Notes under the pieces: generated by a model
The model's database searches: none
The model's input: only the letters and a program-made list of their open reading frames with translations
What the model was told of the DNA's origin: nothing
Origin: Methylosarcina fibrata AML-C10
GTDB lineage: Bacteria > Pseudomonadota > Gammaproteobacteria > Methylococcales > Methylomonadaceae
Length of the DNA stretch: 64,000 nucleotides
Assembly: GCF_000372865.1 (NCBI RefSeq)
Contig: NZ_KB889965.1
Location: 1,075,902 to 1,139,901, forward strand
Reading direction: 5' to 3'
Position numbers and translations under genes: made by a program
Shown: piece after piece, positions 46,707 through 56,714 of the stretch
Numbering within the stretch: position 1 is the stretch's first letter
How the letters are laid out: each line of letters opens with the position of its first letter

Positions 46707-49700
46707 GCAATGCTCTCTTGTTTGCCGATGAGGTCGGCGTAGTGTTCAAATAAATTCGGCCATTCAGTGGGAGTGGAAAAGTCCAATACTTGCCAGCCTT
46801 TGTCTTGCAATTGATTTTTTAGGTCGGCGGGGACGGCTTCGACAAACACCAGTATACGCTGGCTTTTATACTGCCCGGCCGCTGTCGCCTGTCCCTGATT
46901 GACGGGGACTTCAGTTGCGTCGGGCTGCTTCAGGTTGTGCGCCCGCAATGCAGCCAACCATTCAGTGACAAGATCACCTTTGGCGGAAGGAGGTTGTTCG
47001 GCATGGCTTTGTCTATCCGTCGGCGCAACCGTTGCATGAACCAAGCCGACCAATAAACTCAAGGCATCGGCGTCGCGGCGATCGATATTGGCGTGATCCG
47101 GCTGATTGAAATAGGACAACAAGCATTGGTAACAGCCCGCTTCGCAAATACTGTCTCCGGCAATCGTCTTTTGTTCGCTTTGTAAGAGCCGTTCAACACT
47201 CTCTGCCTGATCGATTTTCTCGTAGTGCATCAGGTTAAGTGCCGCTTTTGCAATCCACGACAGGCTGGTTGGTTCGCCGATCAAGCGGGTCAAGACGCCG
47301 GCGCCGCCTTCTGCTGCTTCATAGAACAACAACGCTTGGCGATTATCGGTGGTCGGTAAGGGTTCCACCACCAATTCGGACTCTTCGATCTGAAAAGTTT
47401 GTTCGACGCCGCGTTTCAGGGCCGATTGCAGCGTGGCCATCGCGGTAACGGACAAGGGCTTCACCGGGGTCAGAATCAGAACATTCCGGTGATCTTCGAC
47501 AAACGGCACGATGCGTTGATTGGGGACTTTATCCAGCAATGCTTCGTCATTGTCCGTGGATTCGTTTTGACCGGGATCGTCCTGCTTGCTCCAGACGCCG
47601 GTGATCGGATTGATGTAAAAACCCAGTTGATTTTTATCTTTACGGCGACGCCAACCCCGGTTGATACGCCAGATGCGTGCAGCCGGCGAATAGGTGATGA
47701 AACAGAGCGTTTCATCCTGATGAACGACGTGAGCCTCTTGCTTCTGTATCTCGCCGTTGGCGCCCGGCAAAAAACGATAGGTGGTTTGTAGTTCGAAGCC
47801 TTGGCGCTGGCGTTCTTCGTCGTTGATCGAAATGCGCTCGACCGGCAGCGTTTCCACCGTCTCGATTCGATAAAGCTGATTGACCCAATCGTGTTGCGTG
47901 AGCAAGGAGCCACAGTTTTCGCAGCAATTTTCCAGCGGCGCCGCCCCGTTTTCTTCGCCTAAATGACCGTAACCGCATTGGCTGCAGACCAGTGCCGATA
48001 CCGTACCCAGCGTGCTGTTGCCGGAAACGTGATCGGCCGATCCGACATTCAACTTGGCGCGGACAACGCGATACATCTGTCCCTCATGATAGATCAGGCT
48101 GCGGGGACCGAATTCGGACAACGCCAGAAAGCGCGGCCGACTGACCATGCTGCCTTCGTCGTCTTTCCCGCTGTTGGCGGCGCTGCCGCGCGCCGGAATC
48201 CAGGCCATCAACGGTAAACGCGGGAAGTTATAGCCGGGCAGAAAACCTTGGCTGGCCAGATAACGATAGGTATAAAAATCAGAATTCTGCGTGTTGCTGT
48301 TCTTTAACAGCACGGAATATTGCCGTGCGGCATCGCCATAACGGCGACGGGCATTATCCCGCTCGGTATTGGAAGCGGTATGACTTTTGACAATGCTGTC
48401 AGCCATATCCATTTGTTTACGGGTGGCTTCAAACAGAGTCCGCCAACGATCGAGAGCCGCGGCGAAAGCTTTCGGTGAGTCGTTGATGACCTGATTCACA
48501 TAATTGGTATGGTACCAGCCTGAATCGTTGATCTCGTTCTGCAATTGGTCGATTACCCGCTGAGCAGCCTGGCTTGCTGTCGCCAAAACTTCGGGGTTAC
48601 TGAGTCGATCCAGCAGATTGGGTTTGATCGGCTTGTCGTCTTGCCCTAATTCAACCAAGGGCGCAATGCTGCTATCAAGCTCCACTTCGCAGCATGCCAG
48701 CCAGACGGCATGCAGATGGCTTTCGACTAGATCGCGGTTCGCCAGATCCAATGTGGGTGGTTTAACGATGCCATGCACCATCTTATCGGCATGATGAAAA
48801 AACCATTGGTCATGCGGGCTTTGTGCGGCGCAGTAGGTCACCACCAAGGCTTGCTGACCGGAGCGACCGGCGCGGCCGCTCCGTTGCGCGTAATTGGCCG
48901 GTGTGGGTGGCACATTGCGCAGATAGACGGTATTCAGCGCGGAAATGTCGACGCCCAATTCCATCGTGGGTGAGCAGAACATCACCGGCAGCCGCTCTAG
49001 CGGGGCTTCATGGGCAGGATTATCGGCCCAATCCTGCCGATCCTTGTCGGTAAAGCGGAAGCGCTGCTCCAGCAATTGCCGGCGGGCGGCATCGACCTGA
49101 GCGGTATGCTCGTGCGCTTCAAAATCAAACAAGGGGTGCGTGGGTAATTTGATCATTTCCGCCATCACCAAGTAGAGCTGGCGGAAAAAGGTATTGGCTT
49201 TGGTTGAGTTATCTGTTTCTTTCTTTTGTGGAATTCTCCAATCCATGGCGGCCGCATTCAAGCGCCAACCCAAGATGGAATTATCGATCGTGTGCTTATG
49301 GACGTAACCGTAGTTAGCAGCCGCGTGTAACAAGAGCTCAAGCACATTGACGAACTCCTGCTCTTTCCACGCGGATATAAGATTTGCGAATGGCGAGCTT
49401 TTCCAGAATTCGGCACGCTTGATCTGTTTGGCAATACGGGAGCGTGGACCGGCACTGATCAAATCGGTACGCGGTTTGCCTTTGTATTCGGGGCGTTTGC
49501 CGAGAATCAGGTATTTTGAGGTGGCCAGCGACTCCTCTGGCGCAAATGCCCAGCGTTCGTTAAGGTATTGATGGGCTGTCGTTTTGGCCTTGTCTTGCTC
49601 GACGGCATTCAAATAACGGCTTTCGAGGCAGAGTGCACGGCGCATTTCATCGAACACCAACTGGCAGAAATCCGCTCGCGTGGCTGGATCCAGATTTCGC

Positions 49701-51997
49701 AATACGGTTCCCGGTTCGCCGAAAACGGAATCGTCGGCGCAAAACTCTTCTAAGCCACGATATTGAATTGTCAGAAGATTGAGCTGATCGAGATTCGGAT
49801 TGTTGAAACGCCATCCGCGCCGCAAATCTCTAAACAAGCGATAACCCAAGATGAAACGCAGCGTGCGTTGGGCTTCTTGCCGAGCCAGTCCCATTAATTT
49901 AGGGGTTCGGAGATATTCTGCCAGGGTCACGGCATTGATCCGATCGAAGCCGAGAGCCTTGAAAACTTCATCGGCTAAATGCTCTTCAGTGAGTAAGCCA
50001 GCATTGTTCTGTAAGGCGGCGATCAGGCCGGCCCTGAGCGTCAGTAGAAATACAAAGTCATTGAAGTGTCCGGACTGCAGAGCCGCATCCTGACGATTAT
50101 CGGTAAACCCAAGTAGTTTCCGCGGGTCTGGCACGCCTTCCGGAATCTCTATTTCTGAGAACAACTGACGTAGAGCGCTGAGCGTCAACATCGTAGTGGC
50201 CGATGAGCGGCCTTCTCCTGATAGACTGGCCAGACGGTTAATGTCTTTACCATGCGCCTCATGGACAAAACCACAGCTCAGGCAAAAGCGAAATTTGCCC
50301 GGGATAAACCAATAATGTTTGCCCCGGCCTTCATACCCTTGTGGGTCGACCCGGGTCGCAATAGGCACAGTTTTTTTATAGGCACTTTTTATTTTGGGCT
50401 CTGCTTTCGTGAAATCGAGCCAGATTTCCGGCAGATCCTCCAGGCCGCCCTGATACTGCAGATCAGGGTGTGATGGGCACAAAAAACCGAATTTTACGTC
50501 CTCACCGTCATCGGCGCTGATGTCGTCGATCTCCCGAGGTCTATAGCAGACGCTGCCTTGCTCCTCCCGCCAGACAGGATGATATTCCTGGCCGCAATCT
50601 CGACAGAAATGGGTTGGGTACAAGAGCACTGATTCGGTTTGCCGGCCCGGTGCGAAACGTTGAGCATCGAGGGTGATTTGTCTTTGTCCTTGAGCTTCTA
50701 AAGTGGCGTGAACTTTTCCTGGTCCGCTGATGAATTGATGGAGTTTGAATGCAAAAGGTGAGCGACCTTGCGGGATCGTAACTTCATGTTGAACAGCGAT
50801 CAGGAATTTCTGCAATCCGGCTTTGGCGACAGTTTCTGAACAGTCGGCATCTTGGGCTAATCGCGCTGATGCTTCCGTCAAACTGAGCGGCTTGGCTCGG
50901 TGGGGTTCGCCTTCAGCCGGCAATTCGATACCCAAATTCAACTCGACCCAGATAGCGAGCGGATCCTGACGAAACGCTTCAAAAGTTGGCCACTTGAAGC
51001 TCTCCTGGTGAAGACATGCGGAGAGTTGCGCGCGAATGGATGCAACGTCTTTGGACGGATCGGTGACGCGTTCCAGGGTTTCCCGAATGATGTCATTCGC
51101 GGAAATAGGGGTTCCAAATAATTTACTGGAGACTTCGGCTACCGTTTTCATTTGATCGTTAACGCTGCCCGTACTGGACATCGTTGCGGAGGTGCCGATG
51201 CAAATCATCTGCTCGGCATGTAATCGCTCGCGCAATCGACGGACCAGTAAAGCAACGTCGGCGCCCTGGCGACCTCGATAAGTGTGCAGTTCGTCGAGAA
51301 TCAGAAAATTCAGTCCTTTGCAGTGTTCGACAACGCGACGGTCAGTATCCTCGTAGCGTGTCAGGATCAACTCCAACATCATGAAGTTGGTCAACAGAAT
51401 ATCCGGTGGGTTGTCGGCGATGGCTTCTCGTTCCGCAGTCGATTCCTGGCCGGTGTAGCGAGCAACGGTAAACGGCCGCTTATCCGCCTCAAATCCGTAC
51501 AGAAACTTGTTGAGTTCTTCCAATTGACTGTTCGCCAGCGCGTTCATCGGGTAAATCACGATAGCTCGCGTTCTTGCGGTGCTTTCAATCTGTTTCGATT
51601 TAAGAATCCGGTCGATGATCGGTATAAAAAAAGTCAACGATTTACCCGATCCTGTCCCCGTGGTAACCACATAACTTTGATTGGATTGCGCCTTAGCTAT
51701 GGCTTCAATTTGGTGGGTATAAAGATGCAGCGGCTGGGGATTATTTTCCAATTTGTTGACTTGGAAAATTTCAGCGCATTTTTTATAAAGGATACCCTGT
51801 TCGACCAGTTGTTGTACAGTCGCCTTACGTTGGTAATTAGCATTAATCTGAATGAGCGGCTCAGGCCAGTAGCGACCAGCATCGTACTGACGCCCTACCT
51901 CTTGGGCGATGTCAGGGGCTGAAATGCTGGTAAAGCTTCGAGAGAAAGCGCTGTAATCGGCGATAAGCTCATCGCGAAATTCGAAGACATTTTTCAT
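46703..51997 (-). CDS. DEAD/DEAH helicase with C-terminal DUF1998 (DrmA/DrmB-like)
   Basis: A 1764-aa protein. The helicase core has VVTTGTGSGKSLTFFIPI (Walker A), LNFLILDELHTYRG (DExH-type, DELH) and GTSATMSS; the second lobe shows LGVDIS and QRSGRAGRSGQ (YAQRSGRAGRSG). Zinc-binding Cys sets occur at CRDCGQEY and CSQCGYGHLG/CCENCGS. The C-terminal CEAGCYQCLLSYFNQPDHANIDR-type motif is the DUF1998/MZB signature. DrmA and DrmB of DISARM carry such parts on two proteins; here they are one chain. It is first in the three-gene operon. Confidence 0.87.
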   Translation of the reverse strand: MKNVFEFRDELIADYSAFSRSFTSISAPDIAQEVGRQYDAGRYWPEPLIQINANYQRKATVQQLVEQGILYKKCAEIFQVNKLENNPQPLHLYTHQIEAIAKAQSNQSYVVTTGTGSGKSLTFFIPIIDRILKSKQIESTARTRAIVIYPMNALANSQLEELNKFLYGFEADKRPFTVARYTGQESTAEREAIADNPPDILLTNFMMLELILTRYEDTDRRVVEHCKGLNFLILDELHTYRGRQGADVALLVRRLRERLHAEQMICIGTSATMSSTGSVNDQMKTVAEVSSKLFGTPISANDIIRETLERVTDPSKDVASIRAQLSACLHQESFKWPTFEAFRQDPLAIWVELNLGIELPAEGEPHRAKPLSLTEASARLAQDADCSETVAKAGLQKFLIAVQHEVTIPQGRSPFAFKLHQFISGPGKVHATLEAQGQRQITLDAQRFAPGRQTESVLLYPTHFCRDCGQEYHPVWREEQGSVCYRPREIDDISADDGEDVKFGFLCPSHPDLQYQGGLEDLPEIWLDFTKAEPKIKSAYKKTVPIATRVDPQGYEGRGKHYWFIPGKFRFCLSCGFVHEAHGKDINRLASLSGEGRSSATTMLTLSALRQLFSEIEIPEGVPDPRKLLGFTDNRQDAALQSGHFNDFVFLLTLRAGLIAALQNNAGLLTEEHLADEVFKALGFDRINAVTLAEYLRTPKLMGLARQEAQRTLRFILGYRLFRDLRRGWRFNNPNLDQLNLLTIQYRGLEEFCADDSVFGEPGTVLRNLDPATRADFCQLVFDEMRRALCLESRYLNAVEQDKAKTTAHQYLNERWAFAPEESLATSKYLILGKRPEYKGKPRTDLISAGPRSRIAKQIKRAEFWKSSPFANLISAWKEQEFVNVLELLLHAAANYGYVHKHTIDNSILGWRLNAAAMDWRIPQKKETDNSTKANTFFRQLYLVMAEMIKLPTHPLFDFEAHEHTAQVDAARRQLLEQRFRFTDKDRQDWADNPAHEAPLERLPVMFCSPTMELGVDISALNTVYLRNVPPTPANYAQRSGRAGRSGQQALVVTYCAAQSPHDQWFFHHADKMVHGIVKPPTLDLANRDLVESHLHAVWLACCEVELDSSIAPLVELGQDDKPIKPNLLDRLSNPEVLATASQAAQRVIDQLQNEINDSGWYHTNYVNQVINDSPKAFAAALDRWRTLFEATRKQMDMADSIVKSHTASNTERDNARRRYGDAARQYSVLLKNSNTQNSDFYTYRYLASQGFLPGYNFPRLPLMAWIPARGSAANSGKDDEGSMVSRPRFLALSEFGPRSLIYHEGQMYRVVRAKLNVGSADHVSGNSTLGTVSALVCSQCGYGHLGEENGAAPLENCCENCGSLLTQHDWVNQLYRIETVETLPVERISINDEERQRQGFELQTTYRFLPGANGEIQKQEAHVVHQDETLCFITYSPAARIWRINRGWRRRKDKNQLGFYINPITGVWSKQDDPGQNESTDNDEALLDKVPNQRIVPFVEDHRNVLILTPVKPLSVTAMATLQSALKRGVEQTFQIEESELVVEPLPTTDNRQALLFYEAAEGGAGVLTRLIGEPTSLSWIAKAALNLMHYEKIDQAESVERLLQSEQKTIAGDSICEAGCYQCLLSYFNQPDHANIDRRDADALSLLVGLVHATVAPTDRQSHAEQPPSAKGDLVTEWLAALRAHNLKQPDATEVPVNQGQATAAGQYKSQRILVFVEAVPADLKNQLQDKGWQVLDFSTPTEWPNLFEHYADLIGKQESIA

Positions 51998-52204
51998 TTA
52001 GTTATTCTTGTAGATTTAGTTTTCAGCCTAAGAAGTTGCATCAGGTATTATAAGCTATTAGCGTGCGGAGTTATGGGCATATTCACAAAAAAGGGATGGC
52101 GTCGATATAAAGGTCCGTAATGGACTATTGGTAGTCCATCTCAGAAGTGAAGTGTCCAGCAAGTTGAGAACTTTTGATTAATTTGCGTCGCGAAACGTTG
52201 AATT
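51998..52204. other. Region upstream of the helicase operon
   Basis: Nothing coding is visible. It should carry the promoter of the three-gene operon on the minus strand; no strong -35/-10 pair stands out. Confidence 0.35.
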
Positions 52205-52482
52205 TTGACTGATCTATGCAGCAATCAAACCGGTATTTTATGTACCGACGGCGTCTCTTTTGATGGCGCCCGCAAGATTCAGGATTGCTCCGGGAGATTA
52301 CCGGACGAAGAGCGAAGACGCGATCGTGGCACTGGTTATATGATCGGTTGTTTGGAAGCGGCTCTCTGGTGTTTCTACACTATGAATGATTTTAAAAACG
52401 TTTTTCTGAAAGCCGCGATTCCAGCGACGATGCCGTAACAACGGCCGTTCTATGTGGCCAAATGGCAGGCCCTTTTTTATAG
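52205..52482 (+). pseudogene. Frameshifted C-terminal fragment of an ADP-ribosylglycohydrolase
   Basis: The plus frame reads RGTGYMIGCLEAALWCFYTMNDFKNVFLKA, matching the GYVVDTLEAALWCF...SFEEAVLKAVNLG segment of DraG-type ADP-ribosylglycohydrolases. After a frameshift the other frame continues SSDDAVTTAVLCGQMAGPF, the expected metal-binding GDDADTTAAVxGQxAGAxYG tail. The N-terminal domain is gone. It is a relic. Confidence 0.75.
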
Positions 52483-52557
52483 GCTCTCTGCCATTTCTCA
52501 CTGTTGGATCGAACTAATAATAGGTACAGTATGAGATGATTCAGGGGCTTGCGGACA

Positions 52558-52602
52558 GGGTCTATCAACAACAAATATGCGGTATTTGTTGAATAGGACC
52601 CG
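52558..52602. repeat. Long imperfect hairpin near tRNA-Arg
   Basis: GGGTCTAT...CAACAAATA and TATTTGTTG...ATAGGACCC pair over about 17 bp with small bulges around TGCGG. It lies between the glycohydrolase relic and the tRNA. It could be the end of a lost mobile element or a terminator-like stem without T-run. Confidence 0.45.
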
Positions 52603-52671
52603 TGATCATTCTAATTTGCTAGGTAATCAAGTTTTGAGTAAAAAATAATCCGTTATTTTCATTAATTTGAA

Positions 52672-52748
52672 TGGCGCGCCCGAGAGGATTCGAACCTCTG
52701 ACCTCAGCCTCCGGAGGGCTGCGCTCTATCCAGCTGAGCTACGGGCGC
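52672..52748 (-). tRNA. tRNA-Arg (CCG)
   Basis: A 77-nt cloverleaf on the minus strand: acceptor GCGCCCG/CGGGCGC, D-arm TAGCTCAGCTGGATAGAGC, anticodon stem CAGCC/GGCTG with loop CTCCGGA (anticodon CCG), T-arm AGAGG-TTCGAAT-CCTCT and encoded CCA. It decodes CGG. Its 3' end faces the defence island, a typical integration position. Confidence 0.95.
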
Positions 52749-52783
52749 TTTGAACAAAGCATTATAACCAAAACTTAAAACAA

Positions 52784-54787
52784 TTACGACAACATTGTTT
52801 TTAAATGTGCGAGGCTGGCTCGTCCGCGCTCTTTGAGCGTTTCCGGATCGAGCTGTTTTTTGTTGGCCCATTCCAGGTCGCTCTCGGGCAGTTCGCTCAA
52901 AAACCGGCTGGGTTCGCATTCCTCGATTTCGCCGTAGCGCTTGCGATGGGTGCAATAGCTGAAGGTCAGGCTGCGCTGGGCGCGAGTGATGCCGACATAA
53001 GCCAGGCGGCGTTCCTCTTCGAGGTTGCCGGTTTCCAGACTGTTTTGATGCGGCAGGATGTTTTCTTCCATGCCGATCAGGAACACATGCGGAAATTCGA
53101 GCCCTTTGGCCGCGTGCAAGGTCATCAGACTGACCTGGTCGCCGGCCTGTTCTTCCTGGTTCCGTTCCAGGATGTCCATGAGCATGATTTTGGCGACGAT
53201 GTCGGCGAGCGACAGTTGACTGCCCTCTTCCCGGTCTACGATGCGCTTCAGCCAGTCGATCAGCTCGAACACGTTTTTCATCTTCCGCTCGGCCGCTTCC
53301 CGGCTGTTGCTGTTTTCCTGGAGCCATTGCCTGTAGCCGATCTGATCGATCATTTGTTCGAGCACGGCAAAAGTGTCGCCGCGTTCCAGACGGTCGGCCG
53401 TGTCGACGACCCAATCGCGGAATTTTTCCAGGCGCAGCGCGGCTTTATCGGCGAGTTTCTGTTTTAGGCCCAGCTCCGAACAGGCGGCGAACAGGCTGAT
53501 GTGCCTTTCGTTGGCGTAAGCGCCGAGTTTTTCCAGCGTGGTCGGGCCGATCTCGCGCCGGGGCGTATTGACGATGCGCAAGAATGCGGCGTCGTCGTCC
53601 GGATTCACCAGCAGGCGCAAATAGCCCAGAATGTCCTTGATTTCGGTGTAGGCGAAAAACGACGTGCTGCCGCTGATGAAATAAGGCACGTTGTTTTCCC
53701 TGAGGCAGCGCTCGAACAGCCGTGATTGATGGTTGCCCCGGTAAAGAATCGCGTAATCGCGGTAATCGGCGCCGGTTTTGAATTTGTGATGGATGATTTC
53801 CGAGACGATCTGCTGGGCTTCGATCATTTCATCCTTGTGGCTGAGCACCCGCAGCGGGTCACCGTAGCCGAGCGTGCTCCACAGCCGTTTTTCGAACACA
53901 TGCGGATTGTTCGCGATGAGCTGATTGGCGACTTTCAGTATCCGGCCGGTCGAACGGTAATTCTGTTCCAGTTTGATGACTTGCAGCCGAGGGTAGTCTT
54001 TCTGCAATTGCGCCAGATTTTCCGGCTGGGCGCCCCGCCAGGCGTAGATCGACTGGTCGTCGTCGCCGACCACGGTAAAGCGGCCCAGCCGGCCCGCCAG
54101 CAGCCGCACCATCTGGTATTGGGTCAGGTTGGTATCCTGATATTCGTCCACCAGGAGATAGCGGATTTTATTCTGCCACTTTTCCAGGATGGGCGCGTGC
54201 TGTTGAAACATCAACACCGGAATCAGGATCAGGTCGTCGAAATCGACGGCATTGTAGGCTTTCAGGCTGCGCGTGTAATCGGCATAAAGCTGCGCGATCG
54301 GATGGTGCTCCTGAGCGGCGTGAGCAGCCGCCTGTTCCGGAGTGACAAAAGCATTTTTCCACTGACCGATTTGCCAGGCGTAATGGTCGGCCTGACCGAC
54401 GTCGAGCTTTGCGGTGCTGTGGCTGATCAGGTTGCGCAATAGGGTGAGCTTGTCCTGCTCGTCGAACAGGGTGAGCCCCGTCTTATAGCCGAGCGTTTTG
54501 GCTTCGGCGCGAAGAATGTCCAGACCCAGGGCATGAAAAGTGGAGACGCGTAGGCCCCGGCTTTGTTGATCGTCCAGGAGCCTGGCCACCCGGCTTTTCA
54601 TTTCCCGCGCGGCTTTGTTGGTAAAGGTGACGGCCGCGATATGGCGGGCCGGCAGGCCTTGTCTGACCAGGTACGCGATTTTTTCGGTTATCACCCGGGT
54701 TTTACCGCTGCCGGCGCCGGCCAGAACCAATAAAGGATGATCGATGGCTTTAACGGCCGCCTGTTGTTCGGGGTTCAGTTTGGTCAT
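52784..54787 (-). CDS. rep: ATP-dependent DNA helicase Rep
   Basis: A 667-aa UvrD/Rep-family 3'-5' helicase. Walker A AGAGSGKT (23-30), motif Ia FTNKAAREMKSRV, motif II LLVDEYQDTN, motif III VVGDDDQSIYAWRGA, motif IV LEQNYRST, motif V LMTLHAAKGLEF and motif VI ERRLAYVGITRAQ are all present. Rep-type rather than UvrD-type details include CxNNVPYFISGxTSFF and LDFDDLI-like VDFDDLILIPVL. It helps forks pass bound proteins and replicates some phages. It ends just upstream of tRNA-Arg. Confidence 0.95.
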   Translation of the reverse strand: MTKLNPEQQAAVKAIDHPLLVLAGAGSGKTRVITEKIAYLVRQGLPARHIAAVTFTNKAAREMKSRVARLLDDQQSRGLRVSTFHALGLDILRAEAKTLGYKTGLTLFDEQDKLTLLRNLISHSTAKLDVGQADHYAWQIGQWKNAFVTPEQAAAHAAQEHHPIAQLYADYTRSLKAYNAVDFDDLILIPVLMFQQHAPILEKWQNKIRYLLVDEYQDTNLTQYQMVRLLAGRLGRFTVVGDDDQSIYAWRGAQPENLAQLQKDYPRLQVIKLEQNYRSTGRILKVANQLIANNPHVFEKRLWSTLGYGDPLRVLSHKDEMIEAQQIVSEIIHHKFKTGADYRDYAILYRGNHQSRLFERCLRENNVPYFISGSTSFFAYTEIKDILGYLRLLVNPDDDAAFLRIVNTPRREIGPTTLEKLGAYANERHISLFAACSELGLKQKLADKAALRLEKFRDWVVDTADRLERGDTFAVLEQMIDQIGYRQWLQENSNSREAAERKMKNVFELIDWLKRIVDREEGSQLSLADIVAKIMLMDILERNQEEQAGDQVSLMTLHAAKGLEFPHVFLIGMEENILPHQNSLETGNLEEERRLAYVGITRAQRSLTFSYCTHRKRYGEIEECEPSRFLSELPESDLEWANKKQLDPETLKERGRASLAHLKTMLS

Positions 54788-55302
54788 TTATCGGGTAATC
54801 GAGGAGGCAAATTTTTCCGTTCTGGATGAGTTTGCCGAAAAACGGAAAGCGTCGGACCGGATTGTTGCCGGAATGGCCGATAGTCCTTATCGGTTTCAGA
54901 GCTGTTTCTTTTATCTTCCCATGCCGTTTTAATATAGAGAGAGTCCAAGCCGGTGTCAAACGATAACGCCCATCCTTGTTCGCTAAAGATCGCCCGGAAT
55001 CCAAATAAAATCAGACGGTTAATAGCAATAAACCAATGATTTCCACCCGCCGGTTCGTATCGTTTAACGCTTTTTGTCGACGCCTGACGCCCACTTCTGT
55101 TTGCCTTATCTGTCGGCATTGGATTCGGGCCGCTGCTTGTCATTGTCCTGTCTGGTGTGATCTGCGTCACATTTTCAAGTCAACTCATTGGCAATTCCAG
55201 AATAGACAACTAGAATCTTTTCCGAGTGGCAAAGGTTATTCTGGTTGGCGGTAACCAGGCTATTCTTACCTTAAATTAACTTGTGTTATAAGGAGACTAT
55301 AT

Positions 55303-55551
55303 ATGAAAAAGTTAGGGATTCTGTTATCTCTGTGCGTATTCAATGCCGTTGCCGCGCCCGTCAACATCAATAACGCCGATGCCAAAACCATCTCGGACTC
55401 GCTCTCGGGGATCGGTTTGAAAAAGGCCGAAGCCATCGTTAAATACCGAACCGAAAAAGGCGCTTTCAACCGCGTCGAGGATTTGGCCAATGTGACCGGA
55501 ATCGGTGAAAAAACCGTTGAAAAGAATAAAAAAGACATCCTGCTGAAATAA
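55303..55551 (+). CDS. ComEA-like helix-hairpin-helix exported protein
   Basis: An 82-aa protein with a signal peptide (to AAP, about residue 20) and a tandem HhH domain: VNINNADAKTISDSLSGIGLKKAEAIVKYR, then FNRVEDLANVTGIGEKTVEKNK. Standalone ComEA-type proteins bind DNA in the periplasm; in competent gammaproteobacteria they pull DNA in during transformation. A good GGAGA ribosome site precedes the ATG. Competence is a possibility, not shown here. Confidence 0.9.
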   Translation: MKKLGILLSLCVFNAVAAPVNINNADAKTISDSLSGIGLKKAEAIVKYRTEKGAFNRVEDLANVTGIGEKTVEKNKKDILLK

Positions 55552-55632
55552 AACCCAAGCAGTTTATCGATCATAACAATCCCAATCGGATCCTATTCAA
55601 AAGAATCCCTTTAAAAACAAGCGTCACGACTC

Positions 55633-55682
55633 GGGATTAACTTCATGCCGACTCTCCGGGCGGAAGTTAATCCCTTTTTTTT
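55633..55682 (+). terminator. Rho-independent terminator
   Basis: GGGATTAACTTC (55633-55644) pairs perfectly with GAAGTTAATCCC (55663-55674), followed by eight T. It lies 81 bp after the ComEA-like stop. Confidence 0.85.
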
Positions 55683-55773
55683 GAAGATCCTCTTCGGCTT
55701 TTCACACGTTTTTCCATCGGCTTAAACAAGAACAATGGCCAGTTGTTTCGGGGAAAATCCTGTTTTGACTTTA

Positions 55774-56583
55774 TTACAGCCGTTTGATGGCGCTCGGGTG
55801 TCTGATCAGCATGGAATAGCCTTTTTTGTATTTATTGAGCCAGCCGCGCACTTCAAGCATCTGGCCGGGATAACTTCCGAAGTCGGTAAACAAAGACAGC
55901 CATTTGCGCTCAATCCGGGCTTCAAACCGGTCGGTAAACTTCAGGTAAACAAATTTCCGGCTGCCGCGAACGTCGGTGACCCGGCCTTGCACCCGGGTCC
56001 ATCCGGGATGGCCTCCCTCCGGCAACCGGTCGGCCGGAAAAGCGGCATATTGTTGCTCCCGCCAGATGCCGATCTTCGCTTTTTCGGCCTTTTGTTGGGC
56101 CTGGAGCAGACGGTCGGCATAGAGCAGATTGGGCGGATAAATGCTGACCGCCGCAAGGCCGGCTGCCACCAGGAGCTGATTGACATGCTCGTTCCGTTCG
56201 GTAAACACATGGGCGAGCATTCGGCCGTATTTGTCCTGTTGTTCAACATCGGTCTCGATGCGGATTCTGGCGCCCTGCAATTTGTTCGTCAACCACAGTT
56301 TGGCTTCCATGCCTCCGGCATCGGCCAGTTGGTTCCTATGCTGGACTTCCGGCGTGTTGATGCCCAGCAACCTGATTTTACGACCGTCTTCGAGCACCAG
56401 GGTATCTCCGTCGTAAACCGTCCTTACCCGGTAAAAGCTGTAGCCCGGCTTGATGTCGAGCCGTTCGGCGTCCGCATGACGGCGATCCGAATAATGCTTG
56501 CCGCCGTTGCCGTCGCGCCACTGATAAACATCTCCATTAACCAGGGCGGGCAAACACAGCAATAAAACCCATAAAAACTTCAT
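55774..56583 (-). CDS. Secreted thermonuclease (SNase-like) with N-terminal DUF4124
   Basis: A 269-aa protein. After a signal peptide (to VNG, about 17) comes a short DUF4124 motif VYQWRDGNGGKHYSDR, then an SNase fold at about 48-180: FYRVRTVYDGDTLVLEDGRKIRLLGINTPE (Asp and Arg of the active site), ETDVEQQDKYGRMLAHVF (the catalytic Glu/Arg region). A C-terminal OB-like extension (RVQGRVTDVRGSRKFVYLKF) follows. It should cut extracellular or periplasmic nucleic acids in a calcium-dependent way. Confidence 0.87.
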   Translation of the reverse strand: MKFLWVLLLCLPALVNGDVYQWRDGNGGKHYSDRRHADAERLDIKPGYSFYRVRTVYDGDTLVLEDGRKIRLLGINTPEVQHRNQLADAGGMEAKLWLTNKLQGARIRIETDVEQQDKYGRMLAHVFTERNEHVNQLLVAAGLAAVSIYPPNLLYADRLLQAQQKAEKAKIGIWREQQYAAFPADRLPEGGHPGWTRVQGRVTDVRGSRKFVYLKFTDRFEARIERKWLSLFTDFGSYPGQMLEVRGWLNKYKKGYSMLIRHPSAIKRL

Positions 56584-56714
56584 AAATCTCCTGCAGGATT
56601 ACAGCGTCAATCCGATCCCCCTTCTATTTCCATAGAATGTTCCGATATTCGGAAAAGAGCCGGATTATGTTAAGATAATTGTTCGGTGAACTGATCCTTG
56701 GCGAAAAACTCGCA

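Noticed and set aside
49379-49396. TTGCGAATGGCGAGC inside the DUF1998 helicase gene, like one unit of the methyltransferase repeat.
   Set aside because: It is a single unit without a second arm and encodes ordinary-looking residues, so it is probably chance.
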